Shown: in pieces, positions 55,564 to 63,824 of the stretch
How the letters are laid out: every line of letters begins with the position of its first letter
Position numbering within the stretch: the first letter of the stretch is position 1
Notes under the pieces: generated by a model
What the model was told of the DNA's origin: nothing
The model's input: the letters and a program-made list of their open reading frames with translations, nothing else
Databases searched by the model: none
Program-made: the position numbers and the translations under genes
Assembly: GCF_008704495.1 (NCBI RefSeq)
Contig: NZ_CP023699.1
Location: 558,001 to 622,000 of the forward strand
Length of the DNA: 64,000 nt
Source of the DNA: Streptomyces kanamyceticus
Lineage (GTDB): Bacteria; Actinomycetota; Actinomycetes; Streptomycetales; Streptomycetaceae
Reading direction: 5' to 3'

Positions 55564-56517
55564 TCACAGGACGAGCATGAGCTTGCCGCCGGGCCGACGG
55601 GACTGGCTGAGCTGGGCCGCCTCCTGGATCTGGTCGAGCGTGTAGGTGCGGGCGACCGATACGACGAGAACGCCTTCGGCGGCCAGCCGGGCGAACTCGC
55701 CCATCCGGTCGTAACGCATCTCGATCTGGGTGATTCGGGTGCCCAGCTCGGCCGCGGCGGCGAAGTCCGAGACGGTGAGGACGCGGTCGGGGTCCCCGGT
55801 CAGCCCGATCAAGGACGGCAGCGAGCCGCCGCCCGGGCTGGCCTGGTGGGCACGGTCGATCCGGCCGCCGGTCGGGGCCGTGTCCAGGGCGCGGTCGACG
55901 CGGCCTCCGGCCAGTGCGGCGACGCGTTCGGCCATACCGTCGCCGTAGCCGGTCACCCGGGCGCCGATCTCTCCCAGGGCCGCGGCCCGCGTCGGCCCGG
56001 CGGCGGCAATCACCCGGACACCCCGGTGCAACGCCAAGCGCACCGCCGCCTCACCCACGGTGGAGCCCGCGCCGTGGACGAGCAGCAGCTCACCCGGCTG
56101 GACGCCGAGGTCGTCGAGCGCGTGCCATGCCGTCTCGGCCGCCATCGGCAGCGCGGCGGCCTGCTCTGCGGTGACACCCTCGGGAATGTGCGCCCAGACC
56201 GCCATCAGCGCGTACTCGGAAGCTCCGGCCGTCGGACCGTCGAAGGTCGCCGGGCCGAACACGCGGTCGCCGATCTCGACGCCGATGATGCCCTCACCGA
56301 GCGCGTCGACGACACCCGCGACCTCGACGCCGAGCCCGCGCGGCAGTGGCGGCAACTGGTCGGCGAGCAGGCCGTCGACCACCGCCCAGTCGCCCGGCGT
56401 CAGGCCGCACGCCCGCACGGCGATCCGGATCTGGCCGGGTCCCGGCTCCGGCTTCGGGACCTCGCGGAGCACGATCACGTCGGGGGATCCGAACCGGTCG
56501 AACTGAAGAGCCTTCAT
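55564..56517 (-). CDS. Zinc-independent quinone oxidoreductase-type MDR protein
   Basis: The 317-residue product is a medium-chain NADP(H)-dependent reductase of the quinone-oxidoreductase type: MKALQFDRFGSPDVIVLREV, a GDRVFG loop, ALPMAAETAWHAL, and a nucleotide-binding stretch LLVHGAGSTVGEAAVRLA near 150. No zinc-ligand cysteines are present. It is divergent from a TetR gene and the short gap holds two operators, so it is very probably the TetR target and responds to some quinone or electrophile. Confidence 0.88.
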   Translation of the reverse strand: MKALQFDRFGSPDVIVLREVPKPEPGPGQIRIAVRACGLTPGDWAVVDGLLADQLPPLPRGLGVEVAGVVDALGEGIIGVEIGDRVFGPATFDGPTAGASEYALMAVWAHIPEGVTAEQAAALPMAAETAWHALDDLGVQPGELLLVHGAGSTVGEAAVRLALHRGVRVIAAAGPTRAAALGEIGARVTGYGDGMAERVAALAGGRVDRALDTAPTGGRIDRAHQASPGGGSLPSLIGLTGDPDRVLTVSDFAAAAELGTRITQIEMRYDRMGEFARLAAEGVLVVSVARTYTLDQIQEAAQLSQSRRPGGKLMLVL

Positions 56518-56533
56518 GACGATCTCCTAAGTG

Positions 56534-56553
56534 ATGACAGCATCTGTTGTCAT
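56534..56553. promoter_or_regulatory. TetR operator 1
   Basis: Inverted repeat with exact outer arms ATGACA and TGTCAT, 16 bp upstream of the reductase start. The inner halves read GACAGC-ATCT-GTTGTC, one mismatch from the second operator's symmetry. Confidence 0.75.
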
Positions 56554-56569
56554 CGATCCTAGCGTCACG

Positions 56570-56589
56570 ACGACAGCCTCTGCTGTCAT
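56570..56589. promoter_or_regulatory. TetR operator 2
   Basis: Inverted repeat with exact arms GACAGC and GCTGTC around CTCT, centred 36 bp from operator 1 and ending one base before the first possible TetR start. It shares the GACAGC half-site with operator 1, which supports a common binding protein. Confidence 0.75.
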
Positions 56590-57174
56590 ATGCTGGTGGG
56601 CATGCCGAGATGGGAGTCAGACGCACAGGGCCGGCTCAAGCGCGCGGCGCTCGAGCTGTTCGAGACGCAAGGGTTCGAGCGCACCTCGGTCGCACAGATC
56701 GCGCGCACCGCAGGCCTGACCGAGCGCTCCTTCTACCGCTATTTCCCCGACAAGCGGGAAGTCCTCTTCGCCGACGACGGGCTCCAGGCCCACCTCGTCG
56801 CCCAAGTCGAAGCGGCGGACCCGGGCCTCACGCCGATCGAGGCGCTGCTGGCCGCGCTGGGGACAGCCGACGAGATCTTCCGCCCGCGCGAGTTCCTGCT
56901 GCGCCGCGTCAGGGTGATCGCCGCCAGCCCGGCACTGGCCGAGCGCGACCTGATCAAGCTCGCCGACATCGCCGACGCGCTGGCCCGGGCGCTCGAACAC
57001 CGTGGCGTCGAGCCCGGCAAAGCACGCTTCATCATCGACGTGGCGATTGCGATCTCCCGGCGCGCCACGTCCCGCTGGCTGGCCGACCCGGAGGCGACCC
57101 TCTCCGATCTCGTCGCCCAGACCGCCGCCGAACTGCGTGAGGTGGTCGCGCCACCGACCCCGACGGTCGGCTGA
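56590..57174 (+). CDS. TetR-family repressor
   Basis: The product (194 residues, or 190 from the second ATG at 56602) has the usual TetR N-terminal DNA-binding domain: LKRAALELFETQGFERTSVA followed by QIARTAGLTERSFYRYFPDK. The ligand-binding half is helical and unremarkable. It is divergent from the quinone-reductase gene across 72 bp holding twin palindromes, the classic arrangement of an autoregulated repressor. If the first ATG is used the mRNA would be leaderless and the start abuts operator 2. Confidence 0.87.
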   Translation: MLVGMPRWESDAQGRLKRAALELFETQGFERTSVAQIARTAGLTERSFYRYFPDKREVLFADDGLQAHLVAQVEAADPGLTPIEALLAALGTADEIFRPREFLLRRVRVIAASPALAERDLIKLADIADALARALEHRGVEPGKARFIIDVAIAISRRATSRWLADPEATLSDLVAQTAAELREVVAPPTPTVG

Positions 57175-57337
57175 GGCTGCCGCAGCGCAGCGACTGCGAT
57201 ACGTCCTGCGCCATGCACCCGAACCGAAACGATGCAAGAGCCAACGCAGGAGGTCACCGGCTCTAAGCGGCTCCGCCGAAATCCGCTGCTGATCCGCACC
57301 TACGGTACTGGGGGTGAGCTTGTGGCAAGATCGCGGG

Positions 57338-57748
57338 ATGCTGCGACTCACCGATTTCATTATCGACTGCCCGGACACGATGAAGCTGGCGGCCTTCTAC
57401 TCCGAGGTGACGGGCCGTCCGATCAAGAAGGGCAGCTCTGAGGACTGGGCTGGCATCCAGTTCGGCGAGATCGAGCTGGCATTCATCCGGGTGGACGACT
57501 ACCGCGCTCCGCAGTGGCCCGACAGCCAGCACCCCAAGCAGTTCCACCTCGACTTCGAAGTGGACGAGATCGAGCCCGAGCAGCGCCGTGTCCTCGACCT
57601 CGGCGCGACGCTGAGGCAGGACTTCATCGGCCCCAACGGCTACGGCTGGCAGGTCTACACCGACCCGATCGGCCACCCCTTCTGCCTGTGCCGCAACAAG
57701 GGTGTCACCTGGACCGACCAGGGTCCGATCTGGCCCAAGCACGACTGA
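57338..57748 (+). CDS. VOC-superfamily (glyoxalase-like) protein
   Basis: The 136-residue product from the ATG at 57338 reads as a single VOC domain pair: LRLTDFIIDCPDTMKLAAFY, SEVTGRPI, FHLDFEVDEIEPEQRRVLDL and VYTDPIGHPFCL. Glu and His positions typical of the metal site can be seen in HLDF and near GHPFCL, but the substrate is unknown. A GTG at 57314 would add eight residues. The 160 bp upstream of it hold no gene. Confidence 0.8.
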   Translation: MLRLTDFIIDCPDTMKLAAFYSEVTGRPIKKGSSEDWAGIQFGEIELAFIRVDDYRAPQWPDSQHPKQFHLDFEVDEIEPEQRRVLDLGATLRQDFIGPNGYGWQVYTDPIGHPFCLCRNKGVTWTDQGPIWPKHD

Positions 57749-57948
57749 GCGGCTTCGCCCACCGGCGGCACCGAGTACGCCGACGGTGAGCACGCAGGCT
57801 GCGAGCGTCTTCCTTGAGGTCAGCAGGCAGATCGGCTGGGGCACCGACCATGCCCCAGCCATTTCAGTGGCCTCCCGGTTGTCTCGCAGCCCCCGCTTGC
57901 GCTGGTAGGCGCCAGCGCGGTCAACTCCAGATCAGCTCACGCTCACAC
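57749..57948. other. Gap without a recognised feature
   Basis: About 200 bp between convergent genes. No frame is convincing and no clear hairpin was seen. Confidence 0.4.
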
Positions 57949-58665
57949 TCAACCGCCCAAGGCAAGGAACGCCGAGTCGGATGGGTTGAGAGACCAACCT
58001 CCCCCGCCAGAGCGGCAGTTCAGCGCCGTGTCGGCTGTGCCCGACGCGTTGGTGCCGGTGTTGAAGTTGGCATTGGGAGTGTTGGGCAGGACGCCCATGT
58101 AGTACTGCCCGCTCGACGTCCACACACACTGGTGCAGGTTGAGGTACCGGTTGCCGGCCAGGTCGAACGACTTGACGGCGGAGTTGGCCAGGAGCAGCCG
58201 CCAGCCGCCCCCTCCAGGGCCACAGTTCAGCTTCGTGTCGGCCGTGTTGGAGACGTTGGTGCCGGTGTTGAAGTTGACGTTCGGAGTGTTCGGGAGCACA
58301 GCCGTGTAGTGCTGCCCGGCAGAGAAGTACACGCACTGGTGCACGTTCAGGTACCGACCGGCGGTGAGGTCGAAGGCCTTCACCGCGGAGTTGGCGGGCG
58401 CCGGCCTCCAGCCTCCACCCCCCGGTCCACAGGAGAGCGCGGTGTCGGGCGTGTTGGAGACGTTCGTGCCGGTGTTGAAGGCGGTGTTCGCCGTGTTCGG
58501 CAGCACGTTCGTGTAGTGCCCGCCGCTCCCGACGTAGACGCACTGGTGGAGGTTCAGATAGCGCTCAGCCGGCCGCACTCCTGGCTGGTCCGCCACGGCG
58601 GTGCTTCCCAGGGTCAGGCCGATGGCTCCCGCAACTGCTGCCGCGACAACGGAAAACCTGCGCAT
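57949..58665 (-). CDS. Secreted protein made of three tandem ~70-residue repeats
   Basis: The 238-residue product has a signal peptide (MRRFSVVAAAVAGAIGLTLG, probable cleavage after AVA) and then three copies of a unit that starts RYLNLHQCVY, passes through HYTNVLPNTxNxxFNTGTN and D-T-A/K-L-x-C, and ends GGGGWR...NSAVKAFDL. Each unit keeps two cysteines that may pair. The third unit is shortened at its end. A good AGGAGG-type ribosome site lies upstream. I do not recognise the family; it looks like an extracellular adhesive or binding domain repeated by duplication. Confidence 0.75.
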   Translation of the reverse strand: MRRFSVVAAAVAGAIGLTLGSTAVADQPGVRPAERYLNLHQCVYVGSGGHYTNVLPNTANTAFNTGTNVSNTPDTALSCGPGGGGWRPAPANSAVKAFDLTAGRYLNVHQCVYFSAGQHYTAVLPNTPNVNFNTGTNVSNTADTKLNCGPGGGGWRLLLANSAVKSFDLAGNRYLNLHQCVWTSSGQYYMGVLPNTPNANFNTGTNASGTADTALNCRSGGGGWSLNPSDSAFLALGG

Positions 58666-58775
58666 GGCACGCTCCTCCTGAACCGATGACGCCGCCCCAT
58701 CACGGCATGTACTCACCAAGCTACTGACGCGAGCCCAGAAGAGTGCACGAGCACACATGAGGTAACCCGTATGGC

Positions 58776-60011
58776 CTAGTCCCCCGGTACGGAAGCCGCC
58801 TGGTAATCCTTGAGCCGGAAGGCGTTGAGCTTCGCGAAGACCGCCGCGGACGCGTCGTCCTCGTGCGGGGCGAGCGGCGCGACCTGGTCCGCCGCCGCTT
58901 CCTGCTTCGCGCGCATGGCGGCCCGGTTGATCAGTGCGAATTCCTGGTTGAGGGCCACGAAGTCGCGCAACTCCCTTTCGTACGCGGCGAAGGCCGTGCG
59001 GTGATCGCCGAGCGCGGCGTCGAGCTCGCCCGCCAGGATGTACGCGGCGGTCATGGCCATCGTCGTGCCCTGGCCTGAGGCGGGCGACGCGCAGTAGCCC
59101 GCGTCGCCGAGGAGGGTGATCCGGCCGTGGGACCAGCTGTCCAGGTGGATCTGCGCCAGCGCGTCGAGGTGGAAGTCGGGTGCGTCCCACATCTCCTTGA
59201 GCAGCCTCGGCACCTCCCAGCCCGCGCCTTCGTACGCGCCCGCCACCAGGTGCTTCTGCTCGACGGTGTCCCGCGGGAGGAAACGTGCGGGCGGCCGGTC
59301 GGATTCGATGCCGATGAAGGCGCGGGCCTCCGAGTTGCCCCGGACGCTCATCACCATCGCACCCCAGACGTCACGCCCCGGCATCTGGTAGATCACCTCC
59401 CAGCGGTCCAGGCCGAGGTGGTTGGGTACCGTCCATACGCCGAGGTAAGCACCCAGGTGGCGCAGGTAGTCCTCCTCGGGGCCGAAGACGAGCCCGCGGG
59501 TGTGGGAGTGCACGCCGTCGGCGCCGACGACCAGATCGAAGGTGCGTGACGTGCCGCTGTCGAACACGACCCGCACCTCATCGTCGTCCTGTTCGATCGT
59601 GGCGATGGAGTCCCCGAAGAGGTACTCGATGTCGCTGCCGCCCGCGTCGTACAGGATCCGGGCGAGGTCGTCGCGCAGGATCTCCACGTCCGGGCTGGCG
59701 ATCTGCCCGCCGCTCACGGTGTGTTCGGTGCTCCTGAACAGCTCTTCGCCGTCGTCGTCGACGACCGACATCCCGCGCAGGTCGGTACTCCGACGGCGCA
59801 TCTCATCCAGTACGCCCATGCGTTCGGCCACTTCGAGAGCCGGGCCTCGGACGTCGATCGCCTGCCCGCCCGGCCGCAGGCCCACCCACCGCTCCACCAC
59901 CGTGACCCGGAACCCGTACTGGTTCAGCCAGTAGGCGAGGGTGGGGCCACCGATGCTGGCGCCTGAGATCAGGACACTGACGTTCTTCGGGCTCTTCGAT
60001 TCCCTGCGCAT
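58776..60011 (-). CDS. FAD-dependent monooxygenase (UbiH/PHBH-like)
   Basis: The 411-residue product has the FAD-binding stretch VLISGASIGGPTLAYWLNQY near 12, the DG motif VVGADGVHSHTR near 160 and the second FAD motif GRITLLGDAGYCASPASGQG near 300, the set of group A aromatic hydroxylases. The start ATG at 60011 gives a short basic leader; in-frame upstream sequence is not conserved. It is separate from the fkb cluster by more than 10 kb. Substrate unknown; Streptomyces relatives act on tetracycline-like or phenolic compounds. Confidence 0.85.
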   Translation of the reverse strand: MRRESKSPKNVSVLISGASIGGPTLAYWLNQYGFRVTVVERWVGLRPGGQAIDVRGPALEVAERMGVLDEMRRRSTDLRGMSVVDDDGEELFRSTEHTVSGGQIASPDVEILRDDLARILYDAGGSDIEYLFGDSIATIEQDDDEVRVVFDSGTSRTFDLVVGADGVHSHTRGLVFGPEEDYLRHLGAYLGVWTVPNHLGLDRWEVIYQMPGRDVWGAMVMSVRGNSEARAFIGIESDRPPARFLPRDTVEQKHLVAGAYEGAGWEVPRLLKEMWDAPDFHLDALAQIHLDSWSHGRITLLGDAGYCASPASGQGTTMAMTAAYILAGELDAALGDHRTAFAAYERELRDFVALNQEFALINRAAMRAKQEAAADQVAPLAPHEDDASAAVFAKLNAFRLKDYQAASVPGD

Positions 60012-60228
60012 GGACACTGCGGGCTCCTCGACAGTCTGCGGAACTTCCGTACGTACGAGACTGCTCGACCGCGCCGACAGGGCACCGACAAGTCGCCTAC
60101 AACCACCGGCGCGCACCTGGTGGGGCTGCTACGAGGCTGGTTCCTCGTGGCCGTCACCGTCCCATGAAACGTCTGAGACATCCGCGTTCCACTCGACCGG
60201 TGCGACCGGTGCGACCGGTGCGCCTGAC

Positions 60229-60903
60229 GTGCCCGCGCGGCACCGGCTGCGCAGGAACAAGGTGCCCGAGGTCACCGTCTACTTCTGGATCATCAAGGTG
60301 CTGTGCACGACGGTCGGTGAGACCGCGGCCGACCTGCTGAACGAGAAGGCGGGCCTCGGACTCACCGGTGTGTCCGTGCTGATGAGCGCGCTGCTGGCCG
60401 GGGTGCTCGTGGTGCAGTTCCGCACGTGCGCCTACCGGGCGGGCGTGTACTGGCTCGCCGTGGCCCTGATCAGCATCGTCGGCACGCTGATCAGCGACAA
60501 CCTCACCGACAACATGGGGGTGCCGCTGGACACGAGCACGGCGGTGTTCGCGATCGCCCTCGCGGTGGTGTTCGTCGTCTGGTACCGGCGGGAGCGGACG
60601 CTGTCCATCCACAGCATCGACACCACCGGCCGGGAGTCCTTCTACTGGCTCGCGGTGCGCTTCACGTTCGCCCTGGGCACCGCGGCCGGTGACCTGGTCT
60701 CCGAGCGCATGGACCTCGGCTACTGGCTCGGCGCTTCGGTCGGCGACTACCTCTCCCAGTCGGCCGGGGACGGCGGCCTCGGCCTGGGCACGGTGGTGAC
60801 CAGCACGCTCTTCCTGGCCGTCATCCTCGGCCTGGTCGTGTATCTGGCGGTGACGCGCAAGGACGTCACCGAGGCTGAGCGGGAGGCCGGACTCCCGGCC
60901 TGA
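60229..60903 (+). CDS. Integral membrane protein with two homologous halves (COG4705-like)
   Basis: The product has about eight hydrophobic helices and two similar halves, each beginning with a conserved T-x-E/A-A-D pattern (KVLCTTVGETAADLL near 15 and TFALGTAAGDLVSE near 150). This is the pattern of uncharacterised COG4705-type membrane proteins, with SIVGTLISDNLTDN between them. The GTG at 60229 is the most upstream start close to the conserved KVPEVTVYFWIIKVL, but it is weak. An ATG at 60165 is out of frame, so the true start is uncertain and a frame error near it is possible. Confidence 0.68.
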   Translation: MPARHRLRRNKVPEVTVYFWIIKVLCTTVGETAADLLNEKAGLGLTGVSVLMSALLAGVLVVQFRTCAYRAGVYWLAVALISIVGTLISDNLTDNMGVPLDTSTAVFAIALAVVFVVWYRRERTLSIHSIDTTGRESFYWLAVRFTFALGTAAGDLVSERMDLGYWLGASVGDYLSQSAGDGGLGLGTVVTSTLFLAVILGLVVYLAVTRKDVTEAEREAGLPA

Positions 60904-60969
60904 CCTCTGGCTTCTGACCCCTGGCTCCTGGCTCCTGCCCTCTGGCGGTGTTGCGCGGCCGCGCCCCGG

Positions 60970-62334
60970 TCACCCGCCGGGCAGGCTGACCGTGAATCTG
61001 GCTCCGGGGGTGTGCCCGGGATCGTGGGGCACCTCGCCGCCGACGGCGCGGCGGCCTGGTTGGAAGAGTTCACCCACGAACGTTTCCGGCACCCCGGGGC
61101 CGTCATCGACGACATCGATACGTACGGTTCCGGGGACTTGCCGCGCGGACACAGACACGGTCACGTGGGAGTGGGCGTACCGGGCGGCGTTGGCGAGCAG
61201 GGGGCTCAGGATGCGTTCGAGGAGGGCAGGGGCAACTCCCGCCACCAGGGCGGGGGTTGGTGGCTCCAGCAGCACGAGTTTCACCCGGCCCGGTGGGGTG
61301 AAGTTCCGGAGCAGGCGGTCGATGATCGGCCCCACGTCGGTGGCGCCGGGGACCGTCGCCGGATCGAGGGCGCTCTCGCGCGCGTCGTCCAGGACGGTAT
61401 CGCGGATGGTGCGCATGGACCGGGCGGCCTCGGCGACCGCCTCCAGGGTGGCCCGGGTCTCGGCATCCGTACGGGGGCGGGATCCCCACCAGCCGAGCTC
61501 CATGACGATCCGGGTGAGCGGCGTACGCAGTTCGTGGGACAGCTCGCCCGTCAGCTGCCGTTCGTGGCGCAGCACGGTGCGAATGCGGTCCAGGAGCGCG
61601 TCCAACGAGGCACCGAGGCGGGCGAGTTCGGCCGGGTGACCCGCCGTGCCGAACCGTTCGTCGGAGGCCACCGCGCTCCACTGCGTGGCCTGGTCCGTCA
61701 TCGCCCGCACCGGGCGCAGCGCCCGCCCGACGGACAGCCGGGTCAGTGCGTACGTGCAGCCGAGCATCACCACGTCCAGGACGAGCGATCCGAGCAGCAG
61801 GGTGTCCGCCGAACTGCGGTACGGCGTCAGGTCCAGAGCGGTGACCACGGCGGCAACGGTGGCGTCGGCCCGGCGGTCGGGGAGCGGGTATGCGCACAGC
61901 CGAATGGTGTGGACGATCTCGCAGGCGCGCCCGTCCCGCGTCGCCAGCCGGTCGGCGGCCCGGGTGAGCGGGCTGTCGGCCGCGGCGGACGGCGGCCTCT
62001 CCAGCAGGCGGCTTCCGGTGTAGATCCACACATTCGCGTCGAGCAGGCGGTCGTTGGCGGTCTCCAGGACGCGTACGCGAGGTCCGCCGGTGTCGACGGT
62101 CGTGGCCACCGCCGCCGCCCGGGTGCGCAGTTCGTGATCTGCCTGGCGCTACAGGTGCTCGTCCATCACGGCGTTGAACACCACGGTCAGCACCGTCATC
62201 AGCAGGGCGGCGGTGGCCAGCGCGACGAGGGAGAGGCGGCCGCGCAGAGTGCGTGGGGCCAGACGGCGCATGCCGTTCCCGGTGCGGCGCGCGACGTACC
62301 CAGTGCGGCGCACGACGTTCCCGGTACGGTTCAC
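60970..62334 (-). pseudogene. Sensor histidine kinase, interrupted by an amber codon and lacking the G2 box
   Basis: The reading frame is continuous apart from one TAG at 62149-62151, where homologues would continue EHLxRQADHELRTRA. Before it is a membrane helix (LSLVALATAALLMTVLTVVF). After it come a sensor region, a second helix, a HAMP-like stretch, the phosphoacceptor box LSHELRTPLTR, the N box LANAARYAHS and the G1 box VDDGPGVPE. The usual GLGL (G2) box is absent: FQPGRRAVGGEV joins directly what should be separated by 15-20 residues. The GTG start at 62334 overlaps the regulator stop (GTGA). Either defect would abolish or impair the kinase. Confidence 0.75.
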
Positions 62335-63004
62335 GACAGGCGGTGTCCGATCCCGCGCGCCGTGTCGATCGACAAGCCGCTGCCCGCCTCGCGCAGCTTG
62401 CGGCGCAACCGGCTCAGGTACTGGTCCAGCGTGTTGTCGCTGACGTGCGCGCCTTCGGGCCAACCGGCCCTGACCAGGTCACGGCGGCGCACGAGATCGC
62501 CGTCCGCGGCGACGAGCGGGGCAAGCAGCCGGAACTCCGTGGGGGACAGTGCGATGCGGACGCCGTGCACGGTCGCGTGGTGGCCGACCGCGTCGAGGAC
62601 CAGGTCACCGGTCGCGGCCGGGGAGCGGGGACTGGCGCGCTTGAGTGCGGCGCGCAACCGGGCGGCGAGTTCAGCGAGGTGGAAGGGCTTGGGCAGGTAG
62701 TCGTCCCCGCCTGCGGAGAACCGGCCAGCCGGTCGGTGAGCTGGTGACGGGCGGTCAGGAAGATGACAGGGGCGAGGAAACCGTTGGCGCGCAGTGCCTG
62801 GCACACGTCCCGGCCGTCCGCGTCGGGCAACCCGACGTCCAGGACCAGCGCGGCGACGTCGGCGGTGACCAACCGCAGGGCCGTGGCACCGTCGACGGCG
62901 GGCACGGGGTCGAAGCCCTCGTCCCGCAGGCCGCGGCGCAGGACGTCACGCAGGACGTCACGCAGGGCGTGATCGTCCTCCACCACCAGGATCTTGGGGC
63001 GCAT
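62331..63004 (-). pseudogene. OmpR-family response regulator with one frameshift
   Basis: The N-terminal receiver reads MRPKILVVEDDHALRDVL with the phosphoacceptor in ALVLDVGLPDADGRD, then breaks near 62716-62724. The next frame carries FSAGGDDYLPKPFHLAELAA and a winged-helix output domain (TEFRLLAPLVAADGDLVRRR and NTLDQYLSRLRRKL). Adding one base restores a normal 224-residue OmpR-type regulator. The start overlaps the end of the PAP2 gene and the stop overlaps the kinase start, so a PAP2-regulator-kinase operon is likely. The shift may be a read error. Confidence 0.75.
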
Positions 63005-63824
63005 GGTTCTCCTGGTTCTCCGTCGGCTGCGGGGCGTGAGCCGTCGTGTGAGTGAGGAACGGAGCGGGCAACAGGTAGGCGGCCGCGCACAGACACGCCC
63101 CCAGCCAGCCGAGGGCGAACAGCCAGCCGCCCAGGACATCGGTGAACCAGTGCACGCCGAGGTAGGCCCGGGTCACTCCGACGAACAAGCCCCAGCAGCC
63201 CACGGCGATCCGGAGCGCGGTGCCGCCGTGCGTGCGGCGCAGGGTGAGCGCGGCGATCAGCAGACCGGCCGTCAGAGCGGCCGTGGTGGTGTGCCCGGAC
63301 GGGAAGGCCCAGCCGCTCGCGTGCGCCGTCCAGTCGCTCTGGGGCGGGCGTACGCGGTGGATGAACTCCATCAGGGCGTACCGCAGTACCTGGCCGAGGC
63401 CGAGGCAGGCAAGGCAGAGGACGGCGGCGAGCAGCCGGTGCCACAGGGTGCGCCCCGCCACGACTCCGGCCAGGACGACGAGTACGTACGGGACCACGCC
63501 GGTGCCGGAGGCGGTCACGCCCCGCGCCACGGCCACGGCCACCTCCGGGCGGTGGCCGACCGACCAGGCGAGGAAACCGTCGTCCAGCCAGAGGGGTGAA
63601 CCGGCCCGGCCGACCACGACCAGGGCCAGGACCCCGAACGCCGCCCATGCGCCCAGCGCGACGCTGACGAGCAGATCGGCGGCGTCCCCGCGGTTCACGA
63701 GTCGGGTTCGGTTCTCGGGGCCTCCGCGGTTCTTGGGGCCTGCGCGGCTTTTGGGGCCTCCGCGGTTCTTGAGACCGACGCGGCCCTTCAGGCCCACGCG
63801 GCTCATGAGACTGACGCGGCTCAT
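62958..63824 (-). CDS. PAP2-family membrane phosphatase with N-terminal hexapeptide repeats
   Basis: The 288-residue product is a membrane lipid-phosphate phosphatase of the PAP2 family. Conserved sites are VRPPQ (end of the first motif), FPSGHTTTAAL and TRAYLGVHWFTDVLGG, which carry the catalytic His residues; about six hydrophobic helices surround them. The first 37 residues are six copies of a basic hexapeptide (SRVGLK, GRVGLK, NRGGPK and similar). The ATG at 63824 overlaps the stop of another PAP2 gene (ATGA). It probably acts on isoprenoid or phosphatidyl phosphates at the membrane and shares an operon with the following regulator. Confidence 0.83.
   Translation of the reverse strand: MSRVSLMSRVGLKGRVGLKNRGGPKSRAGPKNRGGPENRTRLVNRGDAADLLVSVALGAWAAFGVLALVVVGRAGSPLWLDDGFLAWSVGHRPEVAVAVARGVTASGTGVVPYVLVVLAGVVAGRTLWHRLLAAVLCLACLGLGQVLRYALMEFIHRVRPPQSDWTAHASGWAFPSGHTTTAALTAGLLIAALTLRRTHGGTALRIAVGCWGLFVGVTRAYLGVHWFTDVLGGWLFALGWLGACLCAAAYLLPAPFLTHTTAHAPQPTENQENHAPQDPGGGGRSRPA
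63714..63821 (-). repeat. Six 18-bp tandem repeats coding basic hexapeptides
   Basis: Six imperfect 18-bp units encode SRVSLM, SRVGLK, GRVGLK, NRGGPK, SRAGPK and NRGGPE at the N-terminus of the PAP2 protein. The length is probably variable between strains. Confidence 0.85.

Noticed and set aside
60165..60230. ATG at 60165 as start of the COG4705-like membrane protein
   Set aside because: It is out of frame with the conserved membrane segments and would need a frameshift; the GTG at 60229 was kept with low confidence.
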